64,000 bases of DNA from Oligoflexia bacterium (GCA_028277945.1 JANQFH010000013.1:1-64000); one strand, 5' to 3'; counted from the first letter of the stretch, positions 27,169-36,313 are shown. Numbers and translations: made by a program. Notes: a model not told the origin generated them from the sequence alone.

Positions 27169-29535
27169 TTAAGGTATAGGAGCAGAAGAGTGAGTAAACA
27201 ACCCTGGCATACCGGCATTGATACCATATTTTGGGTCATTGCCAGCGTGCGATAGGGCACCAATGACCCACCGTTTGGTCACGCCATCGGGTGCAAGTTC
27301 AAGAATAGGCAGAGAATACATATACTGCCAGGTACCTTTTCCCGTCGTCGGATCGGATATTTCCAAATCATCATGTTGTGCCGCCATCACCGTGGATATA
27401 CTACCAGCCTGGAGGATAGCCATATCGCTCTGCTCACCTGCCTCACCACTATGTGAGGTATGAGATAGAGAAAACTCGGCTGTGGATAGATCGCTGAGAT
27501 CTGGCACATGCATATGGAAGTTGTCTGCGGTGGTATTAGGAGCGTCACCCGTCATTACACCGGCAGAGAAATTATCGATCCAGACAAAGCTGCCAGAGCT
27601 ATCTCGGCCCCAAAAGTTGGTGCCGTTTGCCACCCCAACACCCGCCTCATAACTTGAAGCCGTAAGGAAGAGATCATAACCATTGTCCACACCATCAAAG
27701 GTGCCTGCAGCATAGAACGGTTTAACTGACTTGAGGATCTCATTGACAGAGAAGATGAGATCTGTGGTTCTCGCATCGATGCGACTGCTGATGCCAGGGA
27801 AAATGCCCTCTATGTTTGGCTCAAGCACCAGGCGACGATAGTTGCCACCGGCCTCGGCTGGCATGTTCCAAAACAGCGCTACCATGGAATCATCGGTGCT
27901 GTCTGCAGGAAAGAGATCTGATTTTGAGCGTACTAAGACTTCGTTTTCGCCGTCACCGTTTAGGTCAAACTGTTCAATCTCTTCGCCGTAGATGGCCACA
28001 CTGTTAGCATAATGCTGATTTGGGTTTGCACAGTAGAGAGGATCATCGCAGATCGCTGTAGGATAATCTTCGATGATTCCATTACAAACCACATCCACAC
28101 TGCCATCACCAGGAATAACCGTACCATTGCACTTCTTAAATACCAGCTGGCTAACGACCTTCCAGCCAGGCAATAACTCACAACCTAAAGAGGGGGCGGA
28201 GATAGACGGATCAATGGTAACCACTTCAAGTCCCATCTTGGCACCTGGTACTCCACTGTAGAGCTCGCCAATGGTAATCTGCTCTGGCATGGCTTTGACG
28301 GCTACGCTGGTATCGGCATCGAGGTTGAGGCCAACAGAATCTTGAGCAGCATTGTAGGTTTTACCATCGTAGTAATCCGCACCAAAGATCGCACACACGG
28401 TGCCATCGGCTACGCCATCGGCGCCATCAGGAATAAAATCACCGTCGACATCTTTGCCCTGATTATCAGCGCCCGTGACTGCATAGACCTTGCTGGAGGC
28501 AAAGGGATTGCCATCGGTAATCACAGCATCGGCGCTTGCCATATTATCAAAATTAATAAAGGTTACTGAGGTCGCTTCACTCACGGTATTTAAAGGGTCT
28601 AAGCCAAAATTGCTGACGTTGTGGTAAATCGAAGGACCAACCGAATCAAAGTCAGCAGACAAATTTTCAAAATTAGTATAGGTGTATCCATTCGCTGATG
28701 GCGAAGAGCCGTCGATACTTGTATTGCGATAGATACCAAGCCCAATACCCCAAGGATCCAAACCATTTGCCGCCACAGCATCGTGGTTACAGGCGTCCTC
28801 ACCCATGCCGCTACTGCCATCTTTCAATACTGCTTGAAAGGTATAGAGTTCCCGTGTGTCCATGCTGTTTAGGAAGCCAAGCGTTTTCATGTTGTCGCTA
28901 ATTTTTGCATTGAGATCAGGCTGCAGTGATGGGTTAAAATAAAGGGAGATGAGCAAACAGAGAATTCTTTCAGGAATTGAAGCCGTACCCCCATCGGTGG
29001 AGAGAGCAAACGACGCCCTACCGTCCAGAGAACTACTGATGGCACTGCCTGACGACGGTGTTCCCCCAGAGCCCCCTGATTTTGGCCCTACAACAGCGTG
29101 GGAGAGGGGTGAGCCGTTGTTTTTACTGGCAATGGTAGCCGTAAACTCAACAACCCCTTGAGGTGTGTTGTAGGCCGTAGTCTTTGAACTGCCATCGCGA
29201 TAAAAGGCGGTGACGTTGTATGGGACGTTGTCCTGCTCATTAAAAAAACCACCTACCTCTACATCAATATTAAACGCCGATTTAGCATCGATGAGCTGTG
29301 CTGGCATGAGCTTCGGCCTAAGTGGCATGGTCTCGATACTAGCACCACTGCTGTCACCGCTTGCCGCAGGCGAGCCTGATGTCTCCCGATCCCCAACGGT
29401 GGTAGAATCTGCGCTACCACCCACGGCAAGAAGCGTCTCAGGAGAGCTCTCTTCAGGTCCTTGGCCACTGGACAGACAAGCGGTCAGAGTGACACTCAAA
29501 AACAGTGTTAGAAAAAAGTGTCGTTGCATTTTCAT
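27169..29535 (-). CDS. Large lipoprotein, paralogue of the neighbouring 810-residue lipoprotein
   Basis: This 788-residue protein has a lipoprotein signal (lipobox LTAC, about residues 18-21). It has Ser/Gly/Asp-rich linkers and short Ca-binding-type loops such as DVDGDFIPDGADG and DLNGDGENEVLVRS. Paired Cys regions (CELLPGWKVVSQLVF) have counterparts in the next lipoprotein, CEAQPGYDVVSSEVFF. The order of these blocks and NQHYANSVAIYGEE with NPYKDQTVSIYGIG show that the two genes are tandem paralogues. It is anchored in the outer membrane and probably exposed; function unknown. The start ATG 29535 has GGGAG 8 bases upstream. The 262-base region upstream holds an AT-rich promoter-like stretch and copy 2 of the GTTAACTTT motif. 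Confidence 0.68.
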   Translation of the reverse strand: MKMQRHFFLTLFLSVTLTACLSSGQGPEESSPETLLAVGGSADSTTVGDRETSGSPAASGDSSGASIETMPLRPKLMPAQLIDAKSAFNIDVEVGGFFNEQDNVPYNVTAFYRDGSSKTTAYNTPQGVVEFTATIASKNNGSPLSHAVVGPKSGGSGGTPSSGSAISSSLDGRASFALSTDGGTASIPERILCLLISLYFNPSLQPDLNAKISDNMKTLGFLNSMDTRELYTFQAVLKDGSSGMGEDACNHDAVAANGLDPWGIGLGIYRNTSIDGSSPSANGYTYTNFENLSADFDSVGPSIYHNVSNFGLDPLNTVSEATSVTFINFDNMASADAVITDGNPFASSKVYAVTGADNQGKDVDGDFIPDGADGVADGTVCAIFGADYYDGKTYNAAQDSVGLNLDADTSVAVKAMPEQITIGELYSGVPGAKMGLEVVTIDPSISAPSLGCELLPGWKVVSQLVFKKCNGTVIPGDGSVDVVCNGIIEDYPTAICDDPLYCANPNQHYANSVAIYGEEIEQFDLNGDGENEVLVRSKSDLFPADSTDDSMVALFWNMPAEAGGNYRRLVLEPNIEGIFPGISSRIDARTTDLIFSVNEILKSVKPFYAAGTFDGVDNGYDLFLTASSYEAGVGVANGTNFWGRDSSGSFVWIDNFSAGVMTGDAPNTTADNFHMHVPDLSDLSTAEFSLSHTSHSGEAGEQSDMAILQAGSISTVMAAQHDDLEISDPTTGKGTWQYMYSLPILELAPDGVTKRWVIGALSHAGNDPKYGINAGMPGLFTHSSAPIP

Positions 29536-29638
29536 AACCTTCACTCCCATCATTGCAGTTGCTAAGTTCATGTCCTGAGGAATAAGCAAATTTCATTCCA
29601 CTTATAACTATATGGTATAAAAAGATATTTTGAATTTT

Positions 29639-29664
29639 TTGGGCAAAGCGTTAACTTTAGTTCT
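29639..29664 (-). promoter_or_regulatory. Copy 2 of the GGCAAAG-CGTTAACTTT motif
   Basis: The stretch GGGCAAAGCGTTAACTTTAG lies about 105-125 bases before the start of the 788-residue lipoprotein gene. The block CGTTAACTTTAGTT matches 13 of 14 bases of copy 3, which lies at nearly the same distance before the 810-residue paralogue. A shared operator or promoter element is inferred. Confidence 0.4.
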
Positions 29665-29723
29665 GAAATTCTCAGAACCTTTGTTTCCAGATTTCTGTGG
29701 GGTCTAGATTGAGAGACCAGCAC

Positions 29724-29758
29724 AAAAAAGAGGCCGGGCTACAATTCTATAGCCCGGC
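29724..29758 (-). terminator. Rho-independent terminator of the 810-residue lipoprotein gene
   Basis: The stem GCCGGGCTA (29733-29741) pairs with TAGCCCGGC (29750-29758), and an A-run at 29724-29729 gives a T-run on the minus strand after the stem. It lies 40 bases after the stop of the leftward lipoprotein gene. Confidence 0.85.
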
Positions 29759-29797
29759 TTCACACCTACTAAAACGGTTTGACTAAAAGATAAGCTG

Positions 29798-32230
29798 TTA
29801 GGGTTGCTTCATCACCATGGTCTGTTGCCCAGAGTTCAACCCAAATATCGGATCCACTCTTGCTGCCAAGCCAACCGCAGGATGAAAGAGATCGACCCCA
29901 AGGGTGACGTCAAACTTAGTCAAGGGGATGGTTTGGAACTCACTCCACGACATCCCCGGACCAAAGACAGCTTGATCCTGAGATCCGACCACAGAGACCA
30001 CGCTGCCACTTTGAAATAAACCAAGATCATTGGCCTTGGCTGGATCTCCTGAAAAAGTCGGTATAGAACACTCAAGCTTCCAGGTTGCTGGATCGGTTGA
30101 AGGCGTAAAGATGTTGAGGTTAGCTCCACCTGCCACAACCGATTCGTTCTGCAGAGCCGTACCCGTATTAACCACCGACCACTGCCCGTTAAAAGGTGGA
30201 GGGGCTGTGGGTGGCTTATACCCATACAGCGTCACATTCTTGGCTGCTGCACCACCAGGAGCAGCATGGGAGATAGCGATAAAGTCACGGAAAAAACCAT
30301 CCAGCGGATCCAATGCAGGGGTGTAGATACCAATATCTACTAGAGTTTGCAGGAAGAGGTTGGCAAACTGCTTGATTTCCGTAAGCGTGGCATCGCCTTC
30401 ACCACTAATTCCAGGGAAAATCGCATTGGCATCGCGGTAGACAAAGTAATCAAATTTTCCACTAATCGGTAAACCAGCAGGGGCTTGTGTCGCCTGTTTA
30501 CGCTCGAACAAGACAATCTGCTCGTCTGTGGCATCGAGCACGCCGTTAGGATTGAGAACATCGTCTTCAGCACTGTAGACCAAGAGATCTTTGTCGCCGT
30601 CGCGATCAAAATCAACAAACTCGCCAATTCCGTAAATACTCACAGTCTGGTCTTTGTAAGGGTTACTAGACTCACACGCCGTAGAATCACCACCGCACTT
30701 AGCCGGCGGGAGTTTCGGACTCAAACCAGCAAACGGAGCTAACTGACAGTTCCCGGCACCATCCAGCTGGTCGCAACGGAAAAAGACCTCGCTAGAAACC
30801 ACATCGTAACCTGGCTGGGCTTCACAACCTGTGGTTGTGAGGTTTTTACTGCTGTTTAGCGTCGTCACCAGAGCTCCAGTTACAAGTTCCGAGGTTAGGG
30901 CACCCGGAGTATAGCGACCAAAGGAGATGACCTCGGGTGCACACTCCTCAGCCGTCTGTGGATCGGTGTGCAGGTTGGTGCTCTTAACACCAATGGCTTC
31001 ATTGCGAATGCTACCAGGGCTCGACATGAGATACTCCCGCTCTAACTCACAGAGGAGAAGATCTGGAATACCGTCGGCATCGGGGTTGCCATCAGGTCCA
31101 CCAACACCACCCGGGCCATAGATATCGTAGCCGAGAACGTTGTTGTTTGTTGGCAGAACCATGCCATTAGCAGAAAAGGGCGAGGCGTTGGCAACTACCG
31201 CATCACCGCCGTTAAGAGCGTCGACGTTACCAAAGGCGAGATCACGCGCATCGGTGACAAAACCCACCGCGTTTGGATTCTGGATGTTGTAGAAGATTGC
31301 TGGCAGTGGTTGCCCAAAGGGATCAACCGGGTTGACCAGCGAGAGTTCAAGGTAAGAAATATCGTTACCGGTTACAGCCATATCGGCATCGCGATGGACA
31401 AAGAGATCGATGCCAATGCCAAGCGGGTCATTGGCAACGGCAACAAGAGCATCTTGATTACAGATGTTATCAAAACTTGGGGTACCACTAGTTGGGTCCG
31501 GGCCAGACTGCACAGCGACATTGTGGACGTCCATACGGCGAATATCCAAGCTGGCGTCAAAGCCGGCACTATCCTTAGCACGAATATTGGCGCCTACCTC
31601 CATATCCAGCTGCGGAATGGCAGTTTGGTTTTGGCTGATACCAAAGGCGGTAATCAGACAAAGTCTTTTAGAAGGAACGGGCGTTGGTCCTGAACCACCA
31701 CTCTTAAAAAAAGTCGCACCAAGAGATCCTGAATCCACTTCTGCATCGCGAGACGATGATCCTTGTTGTGGCACGTAGCCATAACCTCGGGTAATGATCT
31801 GTCCATTGTTGAAGAGTGGTATGTCGATCTGCAGCTCTTGAGCACCTGTGTGCGACATAGGCATGGTAGTATGGACGACGCTACCACCCACATATTCAAA
31901 GGTTGCTGCAAATTTAACTCCGGCCTTTTTCACAAAGACATTGGGAATAGTGAATGTCACCTTGGCATCAGGAGATTGCGACTGCAAATAACTGACAATC
32001 TCCTCAGAGACTGGCAGGGCGATCGGAGCAGGGTATTCATACAATTCTAGGTCAGCATCTGCAATCGCCGCTGTTGGTGAGATCGTCCGTTGCGGCAATC
32101 CATCAGAGTCCTCTCCGAACGCTAGTTGTTGGAAGGGTTGATTAGATTGGTCTTGCTCTCCGTCTATGGTGGAGCAGCCAACTAGAAAGATTAGCAGTGG
32201 CAAGAGCCAAAGGATATGTTTCCGAGCCAC
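29798..32230 (-). CDS. Large lipoprotein, paralogue of the 788-residue lipoprotein
   Basis: The 810-residue protein has a lipoprotein signal (LPLLIFLVGC, lipobox LVGC at about 16-19). Long Asp/Asn/Pro-rich stretches include DFDRDGDKDLLVY and PDGNPDADGIPDLLLC, calcium-loop-like motifs. Sequence blocks match the neighbouring lipoprotein over much of the length (see the entry at 27169), so the pair arose by tandem duplication. GTG start at 32230 with GAGGAGGG about 7 bases upstream. It is probably exposed at the cell surface. No known domain family is recognised beyond weak FG-GAP-like loops. Each gene has its own terminator and its own upstream motif, so they are separate transcription units. 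Confidence 0.68.
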   Translation of the reverse strand: MARKHILWLLPLLIFLVGCSTIDGEQDQSNQPFQQLAFGEDSDGLPQRTISPTAAIADADLELYEYPAPIALPVSEEIVSYLQSQSPDAKVTFTIPNVFVKKAGVKFAATFEYVGGSVVHTTMPMSHTGAQELQIDIPLFNNGQIITRGYGYVPQQGSSSRDAEVDSGSLGATFFKSGGSGPTPVPSKRLCLITAFGISQNQTAIPQLDMEVGANIRAKDSAGFDASLDIRRMDVHNVAVQSGPDPTSGTPSFDNICNQDALVAVANDPLGIGIDLFVHRDADMAVTGNDISYLELSLVNPVDPFGQPLPAIFYNIQNPNAVGFVTDARDLAFGNVDALNGGDAVVANASPFSANGMVLPTNNNVLGYDIYGPGGVGGPDGNPDADGIPDLLLCELEREYLMSSPGSIRNEAIGVKSTNLHTDPQTAEECAPEVISFGRYTPGALTSELVTGALVTTLNSSKNLTTTGCEAQPGYDVVSSEVFFRCDQLDGAGNCQLAPFAGLSPKLPPAKCGGDSTACESSNPYKDQTVSIYGIGEFVDFDRDGDKDLLVYSAEDDVLNPNGVLDATDEQIVLFERKQATQAPAGLPISGKFDYFVYRDANAIFPGISGEGDATLTEIKQFANLFLQTLVDIGIYTPALDPLDGFFRDFIAISHAAPGGAAAKNVTLYGYKPPTAPPPFNGQWSVVNTGTALQNESVVAGGANLNIFTPSTDPATWKLECSIPTFSGDPAKANDLGLFQSGSVVSVVGSQDQAVFGPGMSWSEFQTIPLTKFDVTLGVDLFHPAVGLAARVDPIFGLNSGQQTMVMKQP

Positions 32231-32511
32231 GGGATTCCCTCCTCATGTCACCTTCCACCTCCAGTCCGTTCTTTATGCTACTTGCATGCCAAACTTAACT
32301 TACTGGTTTTAAAGGCTATATTTTTCATTTTGGCAAAGTGTATGATAAAATCGTTAACTTTTGTTGCGAATTTTTGGTCTAAACCGATCGCAGATAGATT
32401 TACAAGTCTCATATTTTCAAATAGTTAAACTTTCAAAGCGAAACTGTCGTAACCAGCTGCAGGTGTGGTAACTTTTTTCTCACCTTTTGCTAAAGTAATG
32501 GCACTGAAAGT
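32231..32511. other. Divergent intergenic region between the lipoprotein gene and deoB
   Basis: This stretch holds the ribosome binding site and AT-rich upstream region of the 810-residue lipoprotein gene and copy 3 of the GTTAACTTT motif at 32330-32366. The part next to deoB is also AT-rich. No gene and no clear terminator were found. Confidence 0.5.
32330..32366 (-). promoter_or_regulatory. Copy 3 of the GGCAAAG / CGTTAACTTT motif
   Basis: TTGGCAAAGTG and CGTTAACTTTTGTT are present as in copy 2, but separated by about 12 extra bases. The second block lies about 122 bases before the start of the 810-residue lipoprotein gene. Confidence 0.4.
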
Positions 32512-33720
32512 ATGAAATCTCCCTTTAAACGGGCACTGTTACTGGTGATGGATGGTGTCGGCATTGGCGAATTGCCCGATGCCGCTGATTTTGGCGACCA
32601 AGGTGCTCATACTCTTGGCCACGTTGCCAACCATCAAAGTGGGTTGCAGCTGCCAAACTTTGCAACTCTCGGCCTTGGCAACATTGAGCCCATAGAGGGG
32701 GTGCCGGCAGACCCAAAACCGCGTGGTTGCTATGGCAAGATGGCGGAGACGGGGCTCGGCAAAGACTCCACAGCCGGACATTGGGAGCTCTGTGGCGTAC
32801 TTCCTGAAAAACCTTTTCGCACCTATCCAGATGGTTTTCCAAATGAAATCATGCGTAGCTTTTGTGAGCGCACTGGCCTCAAAGGTTATCTCGGCAATCG
32901 GCCGGCATCAGGTACCGGTATCATTGCTGAGCTTGGCGAGGAACACATGAAAACCGGCCACCCCATTGTCTACACCTCTGCAGATCCCGTCTTTCAAATA
33001 GCCGCTCACGAGGAGGTTATCCCTCTCTCAGAGCTCTACAGGCTCTGTGAACTCGCGCTGGAATTGACCGAACCCATCGGCATTGGTAGGGCCATTGCCA
33101 GGCCATTTCGTGGCCTGCCTGGCGATTTTGTGCGCACAGCGGCACGCAAAGACTTTAGTGTTGTCCCACCCGTGGGAAACCTCCTTGATAAGCTTGTTGA
33201 TCAAGGAAGCGCGGTTTACGGGGTGGGTAAGGTAGACAATCTCTTTGCTGGCAGAGGCTTTACCAAGTGTGAGCATACACGCAACAACCAGCATGGTGTC
33301 GAGACAATCTTCGAATTTTTGGCTGCTACTGAGAAGCGAGAGCAGAGCAGCTTGATCTTTGCCAACTTGGTTGATTTTGATACCACCTATGGCCACCGTA
33401 ACGACCCCGAAGGATTTGCCACAGCACTCATGCAGCTCGATGCACAAATACCAAAACTCGCACAACAGCTACAACAGGACGATCTGTTGATCATAACGGC
33501 AGATCATGGCAATGATCCGACCCATCCTGGCAGCGACCATACCCGTGAGTATGTGCCGCTGTTGGTAACAACAGCGGCTATCTGGTCACAGAAAAACAAA
33601 GGCGTTGATCTTGGTCTCCGTAATAGTTTTGCCGATGTTGGTGCGACACTCGCTGAATTTTTTGCAGTGACACCGCTCAAACACGGTAAGAGTTTCTTCT
33701 CACTGCTGAGAGCATCTTGA
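32512..33720 (+). CDS. deoB: Phosphopentomutase
   Basis: This 402-residue enzyme of the alkaline-phosphatase-like superfamily has the N-terminal KRALLLVMDGVGIGELPDA, with metal-binding Asp, and STAGHWELCG, with the phosphorylated Thr. The C-terminal HGNDPTHPGSDHTREYVPLL carries the second metal site. DeoB interconverts ribose-1- and ribose-5-phosphate (and deoxy forms) in nucleoside catabolism. Length matches the family. It is followed by the YdcF-like gene, whose alternative TTG start would overlap the deoB stop. Confidence 0.95.
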   Translation: MKSPFKRALLLVMDGVGIGELPDAADFGDQGAHTLGHVANHQSGLQLPNFATLGLGNIEPIEGVPADPKPRGCYGKMAETGLGKDSTAGHWELCGVLPEKPFRTYPDGFPNEIMRSFCERTGLKGYLGNRPASGTGIIAELGEEHMKTGHPIVYTSADPVFQIAAHEEVIPLSELYRLCELALELTEPIGIGRAIARPFRGLPGDFVRTAARKDFSVVPPVGNLLDKLVDQGSAVYGVGKVDNLFAGRGFTKCEHTRNNQHGVETIFEFLAATEKREQSSLIFANLVDFDTTYGHRNDPEGFATALMQLDAQIPKLAQQLQQDDLLIITADHGNDPTHPGSDHTREYVPLLVTTAAIWSQKNKGVDLGLRNSFADVGATLAEFFAVTPLKHGKSFFSLLRAS

Positions 33721-33740
33721 CAAAGACTCCTCGTTGGCAC

Positions 33741-34412
33741 ATGAAAACAACGCCTTGGCGTCGTCTTCTACGACGACATAATAAGGCAGCCTTGCTGCTG
33801 GTGGCTTTTATCACCCTGATCGTGTTGGCCGTCAGTAGTCCAAAACTATTGGCATCCCTCGGTAACTACCTTGTTCTCGAACAGTTTGACGGTAGAGCAG
33901 CTTGGGCAGTAGTCCTTGCTGGCGAGTTTCCCAATCGTACTATGGAGGCAGCTCAGCTCTATCGCGAAGGTCGGATTGATAACATTTTACTCACCCGCCA
34001 ACTGGAATCCGCCGGACTAAAAAAACTAAAGGAGTCGGGCATCAAGGCGGCAACTCAGCAACAACGTAGCCATGAGTTGCTGTTGCAACTCGGTATTCCC
34101 AATCAACAGATTTATCGGCTGCATGATCCAGCAAATAGCACCAAGGCAGAGGCAATCTTAATAAAACAGTGGTTACAAACCCTCCAGCCGTCTACGAAAA
34201 GACCGAAGACTCTGTTGTTAGTCACCTCGAAGACGCACACCAAGCGCGCGAACAAAATCTTTGCTCATATTTTAGGTCGACAGATAAACCTGGCAGTTAA
34301 ACCCTCAAGGTATGATGACTTCCTGCCATCGTCTTGGTGGAAGCAGCGCCACACTATCACAGAGGTAATTCTCGAGTATGAAAAACTACTGGCTTGGCTA
34401 CTCTGGCACTAA
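33741..34412 (+). CDS. YdcF/SanA-like DUF218 membrane protein
   Basis: This is a 223-residue protein. The N-terminal TM helix (about 15-37) is followed by a DUF218 domain with WAVVLAGEFPNRTMEAAQLYREGRID, NILLTRQ, NSTKAEAILI and LLLVTSKTHTKRANKIF. These features match the YdcF/ElyC/SanA group, implicated in envelope maintenance; the biochemical role is not known. The start is either ATG 33741 or TTG 33717, which overlaps the deoB stop; ATG is given here. Its 3' end overlaps the next gene by 35 bases, so the two are coupled. Confidence 0.8.
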   Translation: MKTTPWRRLLRRHNKAALLLVAFITLIVLAVSSPKLLASLGNYLVLEQFDGRAAWAVVLAGEFPNRTMEAAQLYREGRIDNILLTRQLESAGLKKLKESGIKAATQQQRSHELLLQLGIPNQQIYRLHDPANSTKAEAILIKQWLQTLQPSTKRPKTLLLVTSKTHTKRANKIFAHILGRQINLAVKPSRYDDFLPSSWWKQRHTITEVILEYEKLLAWLLWH

Positions 34413-35304
34413 AGTCCGTTGTCAGCGGCAGCTCCTGCTATTAGCCTGTTTTACCCTGGTTGGCTGTCAGCTTCTCAAACCCCTACCTCCATGGCAGAGA
34501 CATCTGCGTCAGGCTACAGAGCTGAGCCAAAGCAGGCTAAAACACTTTGACTATTTGGAAAAAAAGTCTCGGTTAACAAATTCCACCGCGGCTTCTAGAG
34601 AGATCAGCTACTACATTGCATCTTCTATGCAACAAGCAGGCATGCTGCCAGCAGCTGCAAAGGAGAGTTTCTTCTGCCATCTGCAATCAGAGGAAAAGCA
34701 AGAGCACCCAACCGTTTGTGCATGGTTTGCCGGTAGCGACTGGCAACCCCTACAGCTTGAAAACCAGCCTGAGCCAGAAAGGCCAGGAAGTTGGCATGGC
34801 TCCTGGCTCGTCATCTCAGTGGATCAGGCGCAAGACCCTTTTGCCCTGGCTACCTTCCTCACCCTCATCGAAGGCCTGCCGAAACTGCGCGAATTGCCTG
34901 TAGCTATACTGTTGCTGGCCTATGGCGACCATTCAAGCCTAGGTGAAAGCAACCCGGTAGATTACAGCCATAAGCGCTTAAGCAAAGTTCTCGTCACCAC
35001 CGGCATGGCTACCGACAAAATCTACGCCACTTTACATCTACGTGGTGAGAGGGTTAGCCTTAGTCGCCGTGCTTTGCGGTTGCTGTTAGCAGAACAGACG
35101 TTGCCAACTGCCAAAGCCAACATCAAGAGTAGGGCTGTTACTGTAAAGCACCTGCCAGCAGCAGATGGTAGGCATCATAGGGTGGACATCCTTTACCATC
35201 AGGGCAGTGAGGGACGGCTCTATGACCCCGAGCAGGGGAGGCGGTTCTTAAAACCTCTCTGGCAGTTGATAGAGACGCTTTTACACCTGTTCGAAAGCGC
35301 GTAG
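34378..35304 (+). CDS. Lipoprotein, possibly a degenerate M28-peptidase-like domain
   Basis: The 308-residue protein has a lipoprotein-type signal with lipobox LVGC at about residues 27-30. Residues 50-80 (HFDYLEKKSRLTNSTAA, REISYYIASSMQQAG) resemble the N-terminal helices of M28 aminopeptidases, and VAILLLAYGDHSSLGES around 175-190 looks like the region where that family has its metal-binding Asp-Glu pair. The Glu pair is not conserved, so an inactive or very divergent relative is all that can be suggested; confidence in the family is low. It overlaps the YdcF-like gene by 35 bases and converges on rpsT. Confidence 0.6.
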   Translation: MKNYWLGYSGTKVRCQRQLLLLACFTLVGCQLLKPLPPWQRHLRQATELSQSRLKHFDYLEKKSRLTNSTAASREISYYIASSMQQAGMLPAAAKESFFCHLQSEEKQEHPTVCAWFAGSDWQPLQLENQPEPERPGSWHGSWLVISVDQAQDPFALATFLTLIEGLPKLRELPVAILLLAYGDHSSLGESNPVDYSHKRLSKVLVTTGMATDKIYATLHLRGERVSLSRRALRLLLAEQTLPTAKANIKSRAVTVKHLPAADGRHHRVDILYHQGSEGRLYDPEQGRRFLKPLWQLIETLLHLFESA

Positions 35305-35317
35305 AGGCCTTAAGCGC

Positions 35318-35587
35318 TCAGCTGGCACCAGCCCTGTGCAGTTGTTGGTGCAGACGGGAAATGGTGGTTGCAGCGCGATTCTTATGGAGGATGCCCTTTC
35401 TCGCCACCCGATGAATGATACCAACGGTTTCTTGAAGTTGGGTCTGCGCCTTATCGGTTTTGCCTTGACTCAGGAGAGCTGTAAATTTCTTACGGCTGGT
35501 GCGAATCAAGCCACGATAGTGGCGTGAGCGCAGGGTTCGTTTGCCTGTCTGCCTTACTCTTTTTCTCGCCGATTTTGAGTGCGCCAT
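35318..35587 (-). CDS. rpsT: 30S ribosomal protein S20
   Basis: This 89-residue basic protein has the S20 signature: MAHSKSARKRVRQTGKRTLR at the N-terminus, then SRKKFTALLSQG, and the C-terminal GILHKNRAATTISRLHQQL. It binds 16S rRNA in the 30S subunit. The start is ATG 35587, placed by the family N-terminus. It is read leftward and alone. The region upstream to the prepilin gene at 35705 is short and AT-poor. Confidence 0.96.
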   Translation of the reverse strand: MAHSKSARKRVRQTGKRTLRSRHYRGLIRTSRKKFTALLSQGKTDKAQTQLQETVGIIHRVARKGILHKNRAATTISRLHQQLHRAGAS

Positions 35588-35704
35588 TGCCGTTAACCCC
35601 AAACCTCGTTTAGGTTTCTCAGCACCTAGAGAGGCTAGGGCTATATACAACTTTCTGCTTGGGTGTCAAGGACAACACCCCTATAGTTTGATTGGGTAAA
35701 GAAG

Positions 35705-36313
35705 ATGCGATCCGTAGAGCAGCAACACCAGAGCAAGCGCTCCCGGGAGCTAGGACTAAGCCGGCTTGAGCTTGTTGCCCTTACTACCATGCTCATCTGC
35801 CTGCTGAGTATTCTCTATTCGCTCTACATCCAGAAGCGTCAAAGTGTCCAGACCTCTCTAGCCATTATGAACCTTGGCTCGCTTTACCAAAAACAGGTAT
35901 TGCAATATTTCAGCGCCAGACGTTTCCTCTACTCACTGACTCGACCTGTTTCCCGTCCTGACTTCTTCGCTGCCAAGCCGCCTCGTGGCAGAGCGGAACA
36001 ACTGGTCGGTTATCCTGGAGGAAGTTCCACAGAGAAGCAAACAAATGCACCTCGTTTTGTCGCCTGGGATAGGATTGGCTTCCCCCTTAACGAACCAAGC
36101 TACTTCATTTATCGCGTTGAACCTGAACCTGCCTTTAATGAGTTAGCCAGGCCCACTGAAAAACCAGGACAGCCGTACCATTTTCATGCCATAGCCATTG
36201 GCGATACCAATGGCAATTCAAGATACAGTGTATTGCTGCGTGGCGGTTACGTTGATGAGCAGGGTTTTTTTAGAGGCATGTCACAGACCTTAGTTGCTGA
36301 CTACATGGAGTGA
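35705..36313 (+). CDS. Type IV prepilin-like protein
   Basis: The 202-residue protein has a basic leader of 17 residues ending RELG, then the mature start LSRLELVALTTMLICLLSIL with Glu at mature position 5, which fits the prepilin-peptidase site G17-L18. After the hydrophobic helix comes a globular domain with FYLSLTR-like aromatic stretches and an IAIGDTNGNSRYSVLL loop near the C-terminus. The role of a minor or pseudopilin is inferred; it differs from the PilW-like protein at 25938. GAAG ribosome binding site before the ATG. The stop overlaps the start of the next PilZ gene (TGATG), so the two are translationally coupled. Confidence 0.72.
   Translation: MRSVEQQHQSKRSRELGLSRLELVALTTMLICLLSILYSLYIQKRQSVQTSLAIMNLGSLYQKQVLQYFSARRFLYSLTRPVSRPDFFAAKPPRGRAEQLVGYPGGSSTEKQTNAPRFVAWDRIGFPLNEPSYFIYRVEPEPAFNELARPTEKPGQPYHFHAIAIGDTNGNSRYSVLLRGGYVDEQGFFRGMSQTLVADYME

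Larger units (their letters stand above)
29536..29797. other. Gap between paralogous lipoprotein genes
   Basis: This gap holds the AT-rich upstream region of the 788-residue lipoprotein gene, a 7-bp inverted repeat (GTTCTGA at 29660-29666 with TCAGAAC at 29672-29678), a GGCAAAGCGTTAACTTT motif, and a terminator at its right end. No gene was seen. Confidence 0.6.
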
